Source of the DNA: Microbaculum marinum
Lineage (GTDB): Bacteria; Pseudomonadota; Alphaproteobacteria; Rhizobiales; Tepidamorphaceae
Assembly (NCBI RefSeq): GCF_042646165.1
Contig: NZ_JBHRTC010000009.1
Length of the DNA stretch: 64,000 nucleotides
Reading direction: 5' to 3' (one strand)
Shown here: in pieces, positions 46,458-54,767 of the stretch
Layout: every line of letters begins with the position of its first letter
Position numbering within the stretch: the first letter of the stretch is position 1
Program-made: the position numbers and the translations under genes
Notes under the pieces: generated by a model
What the model was told of the DNA's origin: nothing
Databases searched by the model: none
Seen by the model: only the letters and a program-made list of their open reading frames with translations

Positions 46458-47198
46458 TCAGCAGGGCTGCAATGCCACAAGCAGATAGTTTGCAGTGGCG
46501 TACAGCGTCATCTCCCGGTCGTAGCCGAGAGTATGGTCCGCGGCCATTGCGGAGAAGGGCACAACCGTCCTGCTGGTGATATCCTCCATCCGGAGAATCC
46601 GGAATCTCATGCCAAGCAGTGTCTCCCGGTAGCTCTCGACGGTTTCTCCGAGATTGGAGTTTGGCATGGCGATGCCGAACGGTGCGCGGAACAGCACGTC
46701 GGAGACGACCACGACACCGTCAGGCCGTATGAGCCGCAGCGCTTCGCGGAAGAAATCGTAGCGGGTGTCGAAATAGAACGCAGACTCGACGCAATGAATC
46801 CGGTCGAAGCTGTCGTCGGGAAAGTCCATGGCGACGGCGTCCATCCGGTGGAACCGGACCCCCGGACACCGATCGGCTGCGATATCGATCTGGCGTTGCG
46901 AAATATTGATCCCGGTCACGTCGGCGTTGGGATAGGCGGCGACGAACCGGCGTGTCGTCGCGCCCAACCCGCACGCCACGTCCAGCACCGCCGAAACCGA
47001 CTCCAGGCTTTCCGGCGTCTCGATGTCGAGATGCCTTTGGACCAGCTCGCGAGAGGCCGCGACCATGTTTTCTGGAACGCTGGGCAGGCCATCGGGCCAG
47101 GAGCCCGTATTGTAGAACCCGGTTTGACCAAACAGCTGAGTGATCTTGTCGCTGGTGATCGCAGCATCGTATTTCTCGATGAGGTCTTCCGACAGCAA
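46458..47198 (-). CDS. SAM-dependent methyltransferase (class I)
   Basis: 246 residues. I chose the TTG giving MLSEDLIEKYDAA because AGAAGGAG is placed exactly before it and the frame starts 11 bases after the radical SAM stop; a longer frame would run back into that gene. The class I fold has VLDVACGLGATTRRFV (motif I, Asp73 region), TGINISQRQIDIA (motif II), MDAVAMDFPDDSFDRIHCVESAFY (motifs III-IV) and FREALRLIRPDGVVVVSDVLF. It is closest by eye to sarcosine/dimethylglycine and sugar or macrolide O-methyltransferases. Product not identified; the acceptor is presumably an intermediate of this operon. Confidence 0.86.
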   Translation of the reverse strand: MLSEDLIEKYDAAITSDKITQLFGQTGFYNTGSWPDGLPSVPENMVAASRELVQRHLDIETPESLESVSAVLDVACGLGATTRRFVAAYPNADVTGINISQRQIDIAADRCPGVRFHRMDAVAMDFPDDSFDRIHCVESAFYFDTRYDFFREALRLIRPDGVVVVSDVLFRAPFGIAMPNSNLGETVESYRETLLGMRFRILRMEDITSRTVVPFSAMAADHTLGYDREMTLYATANYLLVALQPC

Positions 47199-47209
47199 GA
47201 AGGCTCCTT

Positions 47210-48373
47210 CTAGCAGGCTGCGGAGGCCACGGGCCGTTCCGTTTCGAGTTCGTACCGCGGGGGCGCCGGATACAGGAATATCTGCCCCAGGGTCTCGATG
47301 ATGGAAAGCCACTCCGAGAAGAGTCGCGCATTCTCCAGATACCCGGAAACCGGCTGCAGGTGGGTCGACCAGGCCCCGCTGTAGAGCCGGCACTGCGAGC
47401 AGTCCACGTCGGGGGTGCAGCACTTCACGGTGGCGGGCTTGAGGTTGCCGGTGTGATAGCGCAGCGGTTCGACGATCCGGGATGCGCAGTTGCTGGCGAT
47501 CCCGGTCATTTCGTCCAGGTCGTACAGTGGGCCGGGTCTGGTGATCCAGTTGATGTAGGCTAGACAGGTCAGCACATTGTCGGAGAATTCGTCGTAAGCC
47601 CTGGTCATGACGTCCCTGGCCTTCGCCAGGTCAAACTCGGTGAATACCGGCGCGCCGCGCGATGCTGCGAGCCGGTAGTATTTTCCGTCGGCGGGCAGGT
47701 CGCGCGCAATCTTCTCCAGATAGGTGCTCGTCGGCGAGAACATGCTGAACGTCACCGGCAGATCGTGGTCGCGGCAGGCCGAGATCACGTCCGGCACGGT
47801 ATGGAGGTTCCAGGGCGACAGCGTGAAGAGCATGACCGCCCGGGGGTCTCCCCGGTAGTTTCGAAGCGCCTTGCGAAGCACCGAACCGCCGCGAAGCGAT
47901 GCGTCGGTCTCGTCGTCCCCCCAGACCGATACGCCTATCCGGAACGTGATGTCGCGGTCGATGAAGATCGTGCCGTTGGTGCCGATCTTGCCGTACGGGA
48001 TCCTGCCGACCGCGGCGCGCAACCGCTGCTTCTCGAGCGCCGGCTCCGCGCCGACGAAATACGCCATCGATACGTTGCGGCGCTGCTCGGTTTCGAAGAA
48101 GTGCGTCCACCGCTGCAGGTCCGCTTCGTCGCTCGTGTCGTGGCGCGACTTGTTCTCGAAATAGTAGCAGCCTTCGCAAAAGAGATTGCAGCGCTGGCTC
48201 ATCTCGTAGAACGCGGGATTGCGGAAGGTGCGTACGACCTGTTTGGCCAGCCGGTAGCGATCTGCCAGAACCGGATCCTGCTGCAGGAAGCCTCTGAGGC
48301 GCTCCAGCCCCGCCCGGGTGTCCCGGCGGCCTGTTCTATTCTCGTTCACGAGAGCGTTTCGTGTCCCGACCAT
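47210..48373 (-). CDS. Radical SAM protein with C-terminal cysteine cluster
   Basis: 387 residues. The [4Fe-4S]-SAM motif is Cys62-x3-Cys66-x2-Cys69 in QRCNLFCEGCYYFEN, starting the partial TIM barrel. The barrel continues with FVGAEPALEKQRLRAAV, IGTNGTIFIDRD and FRIGVSVWG. The C-terminal part has Cys296, Cys318, Cys319, Cys325 and Cys328, reminiscent of a SPASM or twitch auxiliary cluster, although the spacing is not the classical one. SPASM enzymes usually modify peptides, but no precursor peptide is recognised nearby. It lies between the TPR-acyltransferase gene and the methyltransferase gene in a single operon. Confidence 0.85.
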   Translation of the reverse strand: MVGTRNALVNENRTGRRDTRAGLERLRGFLQQDPVLADRYRLAKQVVRTFRNPAFYEMSQRCNLFCEGCYYFENKSRHDTSDEADLQRWTHFFETEQRRNVSMAYFVGAEPALEKQRLRAAVGRIPYGKIGTNGTIFIDRDITFRIGVSVWGDDETDASLRGGSVLRKALRNYRGDPRAVMLFTLSPWNLHTVPDVISACRDHDLPVTFSMFSPTSTYLEKIARDLPADGKYYRLAASRGAPVFTEFDLAKARDVMTRAYDEFSDNVLTCLAYINWITRPGPLYDLDEMTGIASNCASRIVEPLRYHTGNLKPATVKCCTPDVDCSQCRLYSGAWSTHLQPVSGYLENARLFSEWLSIIETLGQIFLYPAPPRYELETERPVASAAC

Positions 48374-48418
48374 CTGAGCCGAATATACTCCCGAAAGGAA
48401 AATCAGTTACCACGGGAT

Positions 48419-50857
48419 TTAGGATTTATTTTTAGGCACCTGCGTCGTCCTGGCATGGAGATATCTCCACACTGCCGCCCTGCGCAGATTGAGGTTCTCC
48501 GGTACTCCGGTGATCACTTTTTCCAGGCGGGAGAGGTAGGCCGCGGTCCATTCGCTCATCCAGAGAGCCTCGGCGTGCTTCGGCGCAGCGACCTCGATCT
48601 CCTCGATCTGCAAGACGAGGCGCCTGTCCTGCCACACGGCCTGGACCCAGAACGTCGGTACCGACATCCGGCGCGCAAGGCGCGGGATCAGGTTTGAGAT
48701 CCTGAATTCCTGACCGCACAAGGTCCCGTAGCTGTAGCCGGAGGCGAACTGTGTGTTGAACGCGACGAATGGTGCGTCGGGCGCCGCACCCAGCATCCCC
48801 CCGGAGGCGAGCAGCTTCCTGACTGCCCTGACCGTCGCAACGGTACTTAGTCCGGCCGTCAGCCCTCTGAACGGATCCCTGCCGGCCATGGTTTCGGGCG
48901 CGCCCCAGCTCCTGAGGCAATGGAACTGCGGAATTCGGCTGGTCAGAAACCATGGCGTCGCGGGCGCGCCCAGGTGACTGGAGACGATGAAGCACGGGCG
49001 GTTCTGGTCGACCAGTGGAGCGAGGTCTTCCAGGCCGTCGTCATTCAGGAAGTCTTCGAAGGCGAGGAGCTCCGACGTGTCGTTCAGCAGTACCTCTTCG
49101 TAGTCCATGTGCACGCGGGTCGCGTGATCGACCCGCCGTTTCCACTCCGCGTATCCGAGTCCGGGCACCGTGCAATGAGACCACGCTACCGCGTAGACGC
49201 TTGGATCTGATGACGGTGGAAGCGCCTTCACGAAGCGGGCAGGATCGGACGCAGGCTCCCAGATAGCCTCCAGTATGGATTTGAATTGCCGCTCGCGTCG
49301 CACCGGCAGCGATGGCGCGAGCGTCGTAGCGGGGGAGTGTTCGGGCGTCCGGTCCGTGTCCGAGAGCGTGGACAGCCACCCGACAATGACGGGAAGCCAG
49401 CCCAGTTGCGGGAACTGTTTCTGCCAGTCCAGGCACAGGCTCAAGGCGTCTTCGCTGCGTCCGTATTCGGCCAGGACGGTCGCAAGCCGCGGGTTGGGGC
49501 TCTTTCTCGCCGTCTCGATGGCATCGTCCAGCAGCGGGCCGATCTCGCGGTCCTTCGACGCCGCCGAATAGCGGGTTATGAGTTCCATGGTGACGACGAG
49601 GTTCGTCGGATCGGCCCGGCGGGCCTGGAGAAGAGCGCCGACGGCGGCCTCCGGATCGCCCTTGGTGTGCTGCACCTGAGACATCGTCATGCAAGCGCGG
49701 GTCTCGACGGCGGGAGCAAGAGGCGAGCGATCCAGAAGGTTCCGCACGAGTGCCTCGGCCTCCGCGACGCGGTTCATGCCGAGCTTGCATCGGGCCAGAA
49801 CGAGACAGGCCTCTACGTGGTCGGGAACGCTTTCCAGGACTGCCGCACTGTGTTCAGCCCCCACTTCCCAGTTGCCCAGTGCGCTGGCGAGCGCGGCGAG
49901 CCGCTGACGGATCGCAAAGTCCCGGGGCGCCAGCTCCGCCAGCCGTGCGGCCGCTTCACTGTAGAGCGCGTGGTCGTTTGCGCTCAGGCAGGCCATGGCG
50001 AGCGCGAGTTGCGCTGCGACCAGGTTCGGCTGCCGGCGGACGATCGCCTGAAAATGCTCGACAGCCTCGCGATAAAGATCGTTTTTCTGCAGGACGAAGC
50101 CGGTCTTCAGGTCGAGGTCGAAGTCTCCGTCCAGATCGGCCCGGGCCTGTTTCACCAGATCCAGAGCGGCCGGGAAGTCCTGAGCTGCGACGGCCGTATC
50201 GATCAGGCCCAGCCAGGCGGCCTTGTTTTCGGGTTCGACGGCGAGCAGGGACCCGTATTGTGCCCGGCTGTCGGTCAGCATGCCGGCCTCGCGGAGAGCC
50301 GCGGCCAACTGCAGCTTGACGGGAGTGGAAGCGGGAAAGCGCTCCAGCATCTGCCGGAGGCGGCCCACCGCTTCTTCGGATTTACCCAGGACGCGCAGGA
50401 CATGGGCGCATCGCAGGCCGAAAACCGGGTCCTGCGGGAACAACTCACCGGCCGCTTTGGCTGCGCCGAGGGCTTCGACGTGGCTCGACTGGGCTATCAG
50501 GCTGTCGATCAGGCCAATACGGGCAGCCCTGTGGTGCTCCTCCAGTTCGAGGACGTGTCGGAACAGAACGGCGGATCGGCCGGGATCGCCCAGAGCCTTG
50601 TGGTTTTCGCCGGCCTCGATCAGCAGTCTGACATCGTCCGGAATGTCCTCGATTGCGGGCTCGAGGAGGGCCAGGGCATCCCTGTGGCGTCCTTCGCGCC
50701 GTAGCGCGACGGCCCGTCTGTGCAAATGCGAGACATCGATGTCGGACGCGTGGTCCGCGGCTGATTTGCGCAAGGCGTGACGCCAAACTCGTCGTGTCGA
50801 AAGAGGGTGCCGTTGGGGCCCCGGGACAGTCGGCCTGCCGGCGCTCGTGGTGCGCAA
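48419..50857 (-). CDS. TPR protein fused to an LpxL-like acyltransferase domain
   Basis: 812 residues with no signal peptide or membrane segment. Residues about 40-510 are a run of TPR helices (examples: RREGRHRDALALLEPAIEDIPDD, KGDPEAAVGALLQARRADP). Residues about 540-800 look like the lipid A acyltransferase (LpxL/HtrB) fold: CFIVSSHLGAPATPW, LLASGGMLGAAPDAPFVAF and IPRLARRMSVPTFWVQAVW. The catalytic HX4D/E motif is broken: His628 is followed five places later by Ala633. The TTG start is supported by GGAAGA six bases ahead and by a promoter just upstream. The role may be transfer of an acyl group or a scaffold that binds an acyl-ACP; neither is shown. Confidence 0.82.
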   Translation of the reverse strand: MRTTSAGRPTVPGPQRHPLSTRRVWRHALRKSAADHASDIDVSHLHRRAVALRREGRHRDALALLEPAIEDIPDDVRLLIEAGENHKALGDPGRSAVLFRHVLELEEHHRAARIGLIDSLIAQSSHVEALGAAKAAGELFPQDPVFGLRCAHVLRVLGKSEEAVGRLRQMLERFPASTPVKLQLAAALREAGMLTDSRAQYGSLLAVEPENKAAWLGLIDTAVAAQDFPAALDLVKQARADLDGDFDLDLKTGFVLQKNDLYREAVEHFQAIVRRQPNLVAAQLALAMACLSANDHALYSEAAARLAELAPRDFAIRQRLAALASALGNWEVGAEHSAAVLESVPDHVEACLVLARCKLGMNRVAEAEALVRNLLDRSPLAPAVETRACMTMSQVQHTKGDPEAAVGALLQARRADPTNLVVTMELITRYSAASKDREIGPLLDDAIETARKSPNPRLATVLAEYGRSEDALSLCLDWQKQFPQLGWLPVIVGWLSTLSDTDRTPEHSPATTLAPSLPVRRERQFKSILEAIWEPASDPARFVKALPPSSDPSVYAVAWSHCTVPGLGYAEWKRRVDHATRVHMDYEEVLLNDTSELLAFEDFLNDDGLEDLAPLVDQNRPCFIVSSHLGAPATPWFLTSRIPQFHCLRSWGAPETMAGRDPFRGLTAGLSTVATVRAVRKLLASGGMLGAAPDAPFVAFNTQFASGYSYGTLCGQEFRISNLIPRLARRMSVPTFWVQAVWQDRRLVLQIEEIEVAAPKHAEALWMSEWTAAYLSRLEKVITGVPENLNLRRAAVWRYLHARTTQVPKNKS

Positions 50858-51358
50858 GCCAGGTCTTCCGGTATCACCCGCAGGGAGCCTATAGCCGCAA
50901 CGGACGAATCATCAAACCTCGAAATTGCGACGCGGCATGGCGTGGGGTGCGACCAAAAGGCGGCCGGCGGGAGTCGTCCGATTGCCACCGTGATGCAAAT
51001 CCGGGAAAACCGTTGAATTCGCCGCGACGTCGCAAGGAATCGGACGAACGGAACCGTGAGCATCGGGAACGCCGACGAACTGGCCAGGATGGCGATGGCG
51101 CGGCGCGATTGGGCCACTGCGGCAGGCCAAGTGCTTTCGGCAGATCGGCCAGCAGAACGATCGACGTTCCGCTGAAGATCGTGGCGGCGATTTCGCGCCG
51201 AACTCCGGCCCAAGGGTCGTGCTGGACAGAGGCCGAATTCTCGCAGGCACCCTCGGGCGATCCGCCCGCCCAGCGTTCGTTGGCGTCTGCCGTGGTCACG
51301 ATTGATGAACCGGTGTGCGCGACATTGGATCGGGCGGACGTGAGACGGGAGCAGAGCG
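50858..51358. other. Non-coding stretch upstream of the TPR-P450 operon
   Basis: 501 bases between the divergent operon and the aldolase gene. The 50888-50915 promoter is the only clear signal. Open frames here on either strand are Arg/Ser/Pro-rich and lack ribosome-binding sites, so I call no gene. A small precursor peptide was looked for and not found. Confidence 0.5.
50888..50915 (-). promoter_or_regulatory. Predicted promoter of the TPR-radical SAM-methyltransferase-P450 operon
   Basis: On the minus strand TTGATG (50910-50915) and TATAGG (50888-50893) are 16 bases apart. Transcription would begin about 25 bases ahead of the TTG start of the first gene, leaving just enough leader for its GGAAGA ribosome-binding site. 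Confidence 0.45.
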
Positions 51359-51994
51359 ATGAGTGAGGAAACCAGGGCCCGGGACGCGCTTGTCGAGACC
51401 GGGCGGTCGCTGTTCGGCCGGGGGCTGACGTTCGGGTCGACCGGAAATCTCAGCCTGCGCCTCGGCGACGGCTCCTGGCTGATGACGCCGACCAACGTGT
51501 CGCTCGGGGATCTCGATCCGGCGCGCCTGTCGAAGCTCGACGGCGACGGCCGCCATGTTTCCGGCGACAAGCCGACCAAGGAATCGTTCCTGCACATTGC
51601 CATGTATCGCGAGCGGCCGGACGCCGGCGCCGTCGTGCATCTGCACTCGACGCATTCCGTCGCCGTCAGCGCGCTGGCCGATATCGACCCCGACGACGTG
51701 CTCCCGCCGATCACCGCGTACTATGTGATGCGCGTCGGCAGGCTGCCGCTGGTCCCGTACTTTCCGCCGGGCGATCCTGACCTCGCCGGCGCGGTCGGCA
51801 AACTCGCTTCCAAGCATCATGCGGTGCTGCTTGCCAACCACGGCCCGGTGGTCGCCGGAAGCAGCCTCGCGGCGGCAACATACGCCACCGAGGAACTCGA
51901 GGAGACGGCGCGGCTGTTCCTGTTGCTGCAGGGCAGGGCGGTGCGCACGCTGACGGAGGATCAGGTCGCCGAGCTCAGGAAAAGGTTCGGCTGA
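51359..51994 (+). CDS. otnC: Class II aldolase/adducin family protein, likely OtnC-type 3-oxo-tetronate 4-phosphate decarboxylase
   Basis: 211 residues. Zinc-dependent class II aldolase fold: TFGSTGNLSLRLGDG, DKPTKESFLH (catalytic Glu), VVHLHSTHSVAVSAL with the HxH metal ligands, and LLANHGPVVAG with the third His. Family members called OtnC decarboxylate 3-oxo-tetronate 4-phosphate; close relatives are fuculose-phosphate and ribulose-phosphate aldolases. The presence of an LtnD-like dehydrogenase later in the island favours OtnC, but the matching kinase OtnK is absent here. GGGAG precedes the ATG. Confidence 0.72.
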   Translation: MSEETRARDALVETGRSLFGRGLTFGSTGNLSLRLGDGSWLMTPTNVSLGDLDPARLSKLDGDGRHVSGDKPTKESFLHIAMYRERPDAGAVVHLHSTHSVAVSALADIDPDDVLPPITAYYVMRVGRLPLVPYFPPGDPDLAGAVGKLASKHHAVLLANHGPVVAGSSLAAATYATEELEETARLFLLLQGRAVRTLTEDQVAELRKRFG

Positions 51995-52001
51995 CGCGGC
52001 G

Positions 52002-53027
52002 CTACCCCCTCAGCGCCGTCCGGACGGCGCTCGCAACGCCTGCTCCGTCCAGCCCGTAGTGCGCGTAGAGATGCGTGGGCGGACCCAGGATCGAATACTG
52101 GTCGGGCATCCCGACCTTGTGCAGCCGTGCGCCCAACCCCTCTTCCGCGATGACTTCGGCGATCGCCGATCCGAATCCGCCGGTGACGTTGTGCTCCTCG
52201 GCGGAAACGATCACGCCATGCTCGGCGGTCGCCTTGCGGATCGCCTCGCGATCGATCGGCCGGATCGAGTACATGTCGACGACCGTCACCTCGACGCCTT
52301 CCTCGGACAGCGTTTCCGCGGCATCGAGCCCGGCCTTCACCAGATTGCCGATCGCCAGCACCGTGGCGTGCCTGCCTTCGCGCAACGTGTTCGAGCCGCC
52401 GATCCTGAAGTCGAACGGCGCTTGGTAGATCGGCGCCTCCCTGCCGCGGCCGGCGCGGAAGTAGATCGGTTCGGGATGGCGGATCAGGCTCCGCAGCGCC
52501 GAGGTGATCGCCATGCCGTCGCAGGGCGCCATCAGGTTGAGCCCGGCCATGGTCCTGAGCGCGCCGATGTCCTCGCAGCAATGGTGCGAGGTTCCGTAGA
52601 AGCCCATGGCGATGCCGGAATGCGTGCCGACCATCTTCACCGGCAGGCCCGGGTAGCAGATGTCGTTGCGGATGTTCTCCACGCCCATCAGCGCGAGGAA
52701 GAACGAGTAGTTGGAGATGACCGGCAGGTATCCGACGGCGGCGAGTCCCGCCGCCGCACCGATCATGTTGCGCTCGGCGATGCCGAAATTGAAGTAGCGG
52801 TCGGGATACCTGCGCCCGAACGCTTCGACCTGCGTCGGCCGGCCGAGATCGGCTGTACACACGACGATATCTTCCTGGCCGGAATCGGCCAGCTCCAGCA
52901 GGGTCGTGCCCGTGGTGAGCTGCCTGGACAGGCCGAGCGACACGACCATGTCCCAGGTCTTCTCGTCGAATTCCTCGGTAACGGTGGACTCGGCAAGATC
53001 CAGCCCCGCCTTCATTTCCGCTGTCAT
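52002..53027 (-). CDS. Transketolase C-terminal subunit
   Basis: 341 residues from MTAEMKAGLDLAES; an ATG 27 codons earlier at 53108 is also possible and would overlap the previous gene. It carries the pyrimidine-binding domain, with the FGIAERNMIGAAAGLA motif of thiamine diphosphate enzymes, and the C-terminal domain (AETLSEEGVEVTVVDMYSIRPID). It pairs with the N-terminal subunit encoded upstream to make a two-subunit transketolase. Split transketolases occur in specialised sugar pathways. Here a gene for a secreted protein lies between the halves. Confidence 0.9.
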   Translation of the reverse strand: MTAEMKAGLDLAESTVTEEFDEKTWDMVVSLGLSRQLTTGTTLLELADSGQEDIVVCTADLGRPTQVEAFGRRYPDRYFNFGIAERNMIGAAAGLAAVGYLPVISNYSFFLALMGVENIRNDICYPGLPVKMVGTHSGIAMGFYGTSHHCCEDIGALRTMAGLNLMAPCDGMAITSALRSLIRHPEPIYFRAGRGREAPIYQAPFDFRIGGSNTLREGRHATVLAIGNLVKAGLDAAETLSEEGVEVTVVDMYSIRPIDREAIRKATAEHGVIVSAEEHNVTGGFGSAIAEVIAEEGLGARLHKVGMPDQYSILGPPTHLYAHYGLDGAGVASAVRTALRG

Positions 53028-53082
53028 GTAGGCGATCGGCGGTGCCTTGTCGGGGGTGTCTGTCTTCGGGCCGCGCCGGTCG

Positions 53083-53718
53083 TCAGTCGGTGATCCAGTC
53101 GACTTCATACTCGCGCACGCGCGTCTCGACCCCGTTCTCGATCACCGTCGTGCGCAGGTAGAGCACCATGTTGAGGCTGTCGGACCACTGCTTTTCCTGG
53201 CGGAACTGGAGGCCGAGCTCGGGCCACACGGTCGTCGATGCGACCATGCGGTAATTGTAAAGGCAGAAGCCCTCGCGGTCGGGACCCGAGTTCAGATACT
53301 TCGTTCCGCTGCCGCCGATGGCCCAGGTCCGGTAGACCCGGCTCGGGCGTCCGTTCTCGGGGATCATCTGGCCTCCGACCTCGGCATAGCCTTCCGAATG
53401 CATCGGGAAGAAGACGGCCGGGTCGACGTCGTAGGTGTAGACGGTTCGGCCCTTGCCGCCGAAGGTCGCGAGCGTCAGCAAGCCCTTGTAGAGCTCCTGG
53501 CTGTTCAGCGTGTTGCCGCGATTGTCGAGATGCCGGACGAACGAGACGTCGTCGATGATCTTGTCGACGCGGAATGCTTCGCCGTTGGTGAAATGCAGCG
53601 TGTAGCCGTCGGCAGCCGAACGGCCGAGCGGGCACCACTGGGCAGACGCCGTTGTGGCGGTCACGGCGAGGGCGAACAGCGCCAGCGCCAGGGGGCGAAA
53701 TCCGCCGGGGGTCTTCAT
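53083..53718 (-). CDS. Secreted protein of unknown function between transketolase halves
   Basis: 211 residues. A Sec signal ends at about residue 26 (TATTASA-QW), and the mature part is beta-rich by eye, with two cysteines (CPLGRSAADGY near its start and EGFCLYNY later) that could form a disulfide. No family is recognised. AGGAGACATAGG precedes the ATG, which overlaps the stop of the transketolase N-subunit gene by four bases, so expression is coupled. It is probably periplasmic, which is odd for a gene inside a cytosolic enzyme operon. Confidence 0.75.
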   Translation of the reverse strand: MKTPGGFRPLALALFALAVTATTASAQWCPLGRSAADGYTLHFTNGEAFRVDKIIDDVSFVRHLDNRGNTLNSQELYKGLLTLATFGGKGRTVYTYDVDPAVFFPMHSEGYAEVGGQMIPENGRPSRVYRTWAIGGSGTKYLNSGPDREGFCLYNYRMVASTTVWPELGLQFRQEKQWSDSLNMVLYLRTTVIENGVETRVREYEVDWITD

Positions 53719-54569
53719 CCTATGTCTCCTGCCTGGATCTCCGCGTAGGCGCGCTCGAGATCCTTCGGCCCGAGATAGCCGAGATGCCATTGCCAGGTCC
53801 CCTCCATGAAGGAAACACCCTTTCCGGCGACAGTATAGGCCAGTACGCAGCGCGGAGCTTCGCCGGGGCCGTTCAGCGCGCGGTTCAGGGCGTCCTGAAC
53901 CTGATCGAAATCGTGGCCGTCCTCAAGTACGATCACCTCCCAGCCGAACGCGCGCCATTTCTCCGCCAGTGGCTCGGTGCGCATCGTCTCCTGCGGGTCG
54001 CCGTCCGATCCGGCGCCGTTGATGTCGACGATCCCGATCAGGTTGGAGAGCCCCCAGTGCGCGCCGGAAATAGCCGCTTCCCAGATCTGCCCCTCGGTCT
54101 GCTCGCCGTCGCCCATCATGCACACGACGCGGGCCGGCGATCCCTTGAGCCTGAGGCCGAGCGCCATGCCGACGGAGACCGACAGGTTGTGGCCGATCGA
54201 TCCGGAGGAGAAATCCGCGCCCGGCACCTTCTTCACGTCCGGATGGTCGCCGAGCGGCGAGTTCAGCCGCGTATAGGAGTCCAGCCAGCTCTTCGGAAAG
54301 AAGCCAAGGTCGGCGAGCACCGGGTAAAGGCCGATCGCGGCATGGCCCTTGCCGAGCAGGAAGCGGTCCCTGTCGGCCCATTTCGGGTCCTCGGGCCTGA
54401 CATGCAGGAACTGGAAGTAGAGCGACGCCACCAGCTCGGCCATCGAGAAGGAGGATCCGTAGTGGCCGGAGCCGCAGATATCCGTCAGCCGGACGGTGTC
54501 GCGGCGGATCAGCCGCGCCTTTTCCTTGAGGTCGTCCTTGCTGACATTGCGCAGCGGTCGCGAAGGCAT
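53715..54569 (-). CDS. Transketolase N-terminal subunit
   Basis: 284 residues from MPSRPLRNVSKDDLKEKA; the longer frame upstream adds 25 odd residues. It has the thiamine diphosphate domain: ICGSGHYGSSFSMAELVASLYF (residues about 28-49), GKGHAAIGLYP, the GDGEQTEGQIWEAA motif with the metal ligands and GIVDINGAGSDGD. It requires the C-terminal subunit to be active. The length equals the usual half transketolase. It lies in a minus-strand unit after the SDR gene and before the secreted-protein gene. Confidence 0.92.
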   Translation of the reverse strand: MPSRPLRNVSKDDLKEKARLIRRDTVRLTDICGSGHYGSSFSMAELVASLYFQFLHVRPEDPKWADRDRFLLGKGHAAIGLYPVLADLGFFPKSWLDSYTRLNSPLGDHPDVKKVPGADFSSGSIGHNLSVSVGMALGLRLKGSPARVVCMMGDGEQTEGQIWEAAISGAHWGLSNLIGIVDINGAGSDGDPQETMRTEPLAEKWRAFGWEVIVLEDGHDFDQVQDALNRALNGPGEAPRCVLAYTVAGKGVSFMEGTWQWHLGYLGPKDLERAYAEIQAGDIG

Positions 54570-54767
54570 GGCTTGTGTTTTGCCTGCGGTTACAGTCGTT
54601 TGGGCGCCAGTTCTTGAAGGCGTTTCTGAACCGCCGGCCTGCACCGGGCAGGCGTTCGTCCGACACGCCGGCGTGCCCGTTCCTCCGCAACCATGTAACC
54701 GGCTTTGGCGATCGATGCCAAGGTGCCTTTCCGGTCGGCGAACCGTTTTGGGCCGTATCCGGCGCCC

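Noticed and set aside
50889..51299. 136-residue minus-strand open frame in the gap before the operon, considered as a precursor or regulator gene
   Set aside because: Ser/Arg/Pro-rich, no ribosome-binding site and no recognisable motif.
50653..51366. 237-residue plus-strand open frame
   Set aside because: Arg-rich shadow overlapping the TPR gene and the aldolase start, with no translation signal.
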